A stretch of 64,000 bases of DNA, from NCBI RefSeq assembly GCF_005217615.1, contig NZ_SZNK01000001.1, forward strand, positions 3,126,501 to 3,190,500, read 5' to 3'. Under the pieces are notes generated by a model, which did no database searches, was not told where the DNA came from, and saw only the letters and a program-made list of their open reading frames with translations. Within the stretch, counting starts at the first letter, position 1, and each line of letters opens with the position of its first letter. The stretch is from Brevibacillus antibioticus. Its GTDB lineage: Bacteria; Bacillota; Bacilli; Brevibacillales; Brevibacillaceae. The translations under genes were made by a program, and so were the position numbers. Positions 62,955-64,000 of the stretch are shown in pieces.

Positions 62955-63110
62955 TTTTATCTCTCTCCTATCCAATAATTTCCTCTTATGACTTTATTTT
63001 AATCGTTTAGCCAGGCTGTTAAACACGGACGGAAGGTTGTTTTTTACTCAGACCTTGGGCGGATTCCTTTTTCGGCCCCGAGCCTAGTTCCATAACGGAT
63101 AATGGATTTC

Positions 63111-63998
63111 TTACACATCGACAGCTGTTCTTGTATGCTTATACAGCTCTTCAATTGTCTGCCCTTTTGCTCGAGCAAGTACCTCCATGCGCACACTCTG
63201 TTGCTTTTTCGCAAACTGCTGCAAGTCCGCGACCTTTACCCCGAATGCACTCACCCCTTGAGGGTCATCCATCCAGTCGTACAGATGAGTTGCCAGTGGA
63301 GCCAGTTCATCCATCTTTTTGGCAATGACATCGTATAAATGGGGGTGCTCACAGATCAATCGCTGCAGCAGGAATGTCCCGTAGCTGATGTGCCGCGATT
63401 CGTCTGTCTTCAAATACCCAATTCCTTGCATTAAACCAGGCATGAGCCCCGTTTTGCTAAGTGCTTCGTAAAAGGCATAGTAGCCTGTCTCTGCAAGCAC
63501 GCCTTCCACAAACATGTTGTAGACAGTAGAGGCTTCTGCGATGGCTTCAGGGGATTTATCCGTCAACAGACGATTAAGTGCATTCGGCAAGATCTCATGG
63601 AAAATTTGCTTGTACACATCCTCGTGCAAATGATGCAAATCTCCTGACTCGCCGAGGTTGTCGAGAACCAATCGGAAAAACTCCGTATGCTTGGCCTCTT
63701 CAAAGAGGAAGGTCGTTAAATACATTTCTTCCTCCAATCGTCCTTCCTCTGCAATAACCATGATCAAAGGTAAAAGATCGAGGGTGACAGCCTCTTCCCC
63801 ACCTAGAAAGCCAGCAATCCTTCCCAAAATTTCTCCTTTCTGCTCCGGACTCATATTCGCGTAATCTTCACGGTCTTGCGTAAAATCAATGTCCTGCGGG
63901 TTCCAAATGCCGTATCTCTTCGCTTTTTGATACAACTGATACGGCAGCAGCTCCTGATCCAATCCTTTTTGGCTGGTCGAAACAAAACCATTCCTCAT
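63111..63998 (-). CDS. R2-like ligand-binding oxidase (R2lox), possibly partial at the window edge
   Basis: A 295-residue ferritin-like protein matching R2lox (Geobacillus kaustophilus R2loxI is about 300). Metal ligands are visible as E68, E101, H104, E165, E200 and H203 (FEEAKH and DESRH motifs). The residues that form the known Val-Tyr ether cross-link are V71 and Y160 (VYNMFVEG). It binds a Mn/Fe cofactor and a fatty-acid-like ligand; its physiological reaction is not known. ATG 63998 is 2 bases from the window end, so the true start and ribosome site cannot be seen. Confidence 0.9.
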   Translation of the reverse strand: MRNGFVSTSQKGLDQELLPYQLYQKAKRYGIWNPQDIDFTQDREDYANMSPEQKGEILGRIAGFLGGEEAVTLDLLPLIMVIAEEGRLEEEMYLTTFLFEEAKHTEFFRLVLDNLGESGDLHHLHEDVYKQIFHEILPNALNRLLTDKSPEAIAEASTVYNMFVEGVLAETGYYAFYEALSKTGLMPGLMQGIGYLKTDESRHISYGTFLLQRLICEHPHLYDVIAKKMDELAPLATHLYDWMDDPQGVSAFGVKVADLQQFAKKQQSVRMEVLARAKGQTIEELYKHTRTAVDV

Positions 63999-64000
63999 CC

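Larger units (their letters stand above)
62321..63078 (-). repeat. Tandem duplication of a secreted-protein unit with its upstream region
   Basis: Copy 1 (62321 to about 62672) and copy 2 (62715 to about 63078) share gene, leader and promoter-proximal sequence. Upstream parts match: CACGGACGAAAGATTG at 62626 and CACGGACGGAAGGTTG at 63024, each followed by a T-run and CTCAGAC. The copies have diverged in the centre of the gene. The offset is about 398 bases. Confidence 0.8.

Overview
The window reads as a contiguous chromosome segment of an endospore-forming, S-layer-type Gram-positive bacterium, most likely Brevibacillus or a close relative in the Paenibacillaceae. The supporting signs are a spore germinant-receptor operon, an SspI-type small acid-soluble spore protein, T-box leaders in front of pheST and ilv-leu, a CsaB-type pyruvyl transferase (the enzyme that pyruvylates the cell-wall polymer bound by S-layer proteins), GGAGG-type ribosome binding sites, frequent GTG/TTG starts and moderate GC. 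No tRNA, rRNA, CRISPR array, insertion sequence or prophage was seen.

Layout. (1) 1-7.5 kb, minus strand: a branched-chain amino-acid-type ABC binding lipoprotein, trxA, a small coiled-coil protein, and the fatty-acid degradation cluster lcfA-fadR-fadB-etfB-etfA. This matches the Bacillus subtilis gene order, and a near-consensus FadR operator overlaps the start region of a good sigma-A promoter ahead of fadR. (2) 7.6-11.1 kb: an LCP cell-wall ligase, a thiolase, a PrmA-like methyltransferase and a 39-residue membrane peptide. (3) 11.2-24.3 kb: a cell-envelope polysaccharide locus on both strands, with csaB, two MVF/MATE-type flippases, a CapK-like adenylate-forming enzyme, an operon of an O-antigen-ligase-like protein, a membrane protein with calcium-type repeats and a lipoprotein, and two GT4 glycosyltransferases. 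A UDP-ManNAc-type dehydrogenase at 27.6-28.9 kb probably belongs to the same pathway. (4) 24.4-28.9 kb: DppA aminopeptidase, cold-shock protein, and an ECF sigma / DUF4179 anti-sigma pair. (5) 29-37 kb: DUF350 protein, mutS2, a PF04020 membrane protein, zapA, pheT, pheS with its T-box. (6) 37-50.5 kb: DUF2225 protein, TrmH-family methyltransferase, ktrA, sspI, a ger operon carrying two permease genes, kynureninase, DUF1294, DedA, AlkD, a B12-binding radical SAM protein, moaB. (7) 50.6-53.5 kb, plus strand: a MocR-type regulator and ktrB. (8) 53.6-60.1 kb, minus strand: ilvB-ilvN-ilvC-leuA-leuB under a Leu-type T-box. (9) 60.3-64 kb, minus strand: cysH-sat sulfate assimilation, a tandem duplication encoding two small secreted proteins, and an R2lox Mn/Fe oxidase at the window edge.

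How parts work together. Acyl-CoA synthetase, crotonase, thiolase and ETF cover fatty-acid activation and parts of beta-oxidation under FadR. The envelope locus looks able to activate, polymerise, flip, pyruvylate and attach a secondary cell-wall polymer. KtrA and KtrB form one potassium uptake system from two separate sites. IlvB/N/C and LeuA/B cover most of the valine/leucine pathway; LeuC, LeuD and IlvD are not here. Sat and a 4-cysteine CysH reduce sulfate through APS without a kinase in view.

The best candidate for something undescribed is the plus-strand trio at 17.7-21.4 kb (Wzy/WaaL-like protein, calcium-repeat membrane protein, lipoprotein) inside the S-layer polymer locus. Next are the duplicated small secreted proteins at 62.3-63.1 kb, an unexplained long stem-loop between the pheS T-box and pheS, and a 26-bp inverted repeat ahead of cysH.
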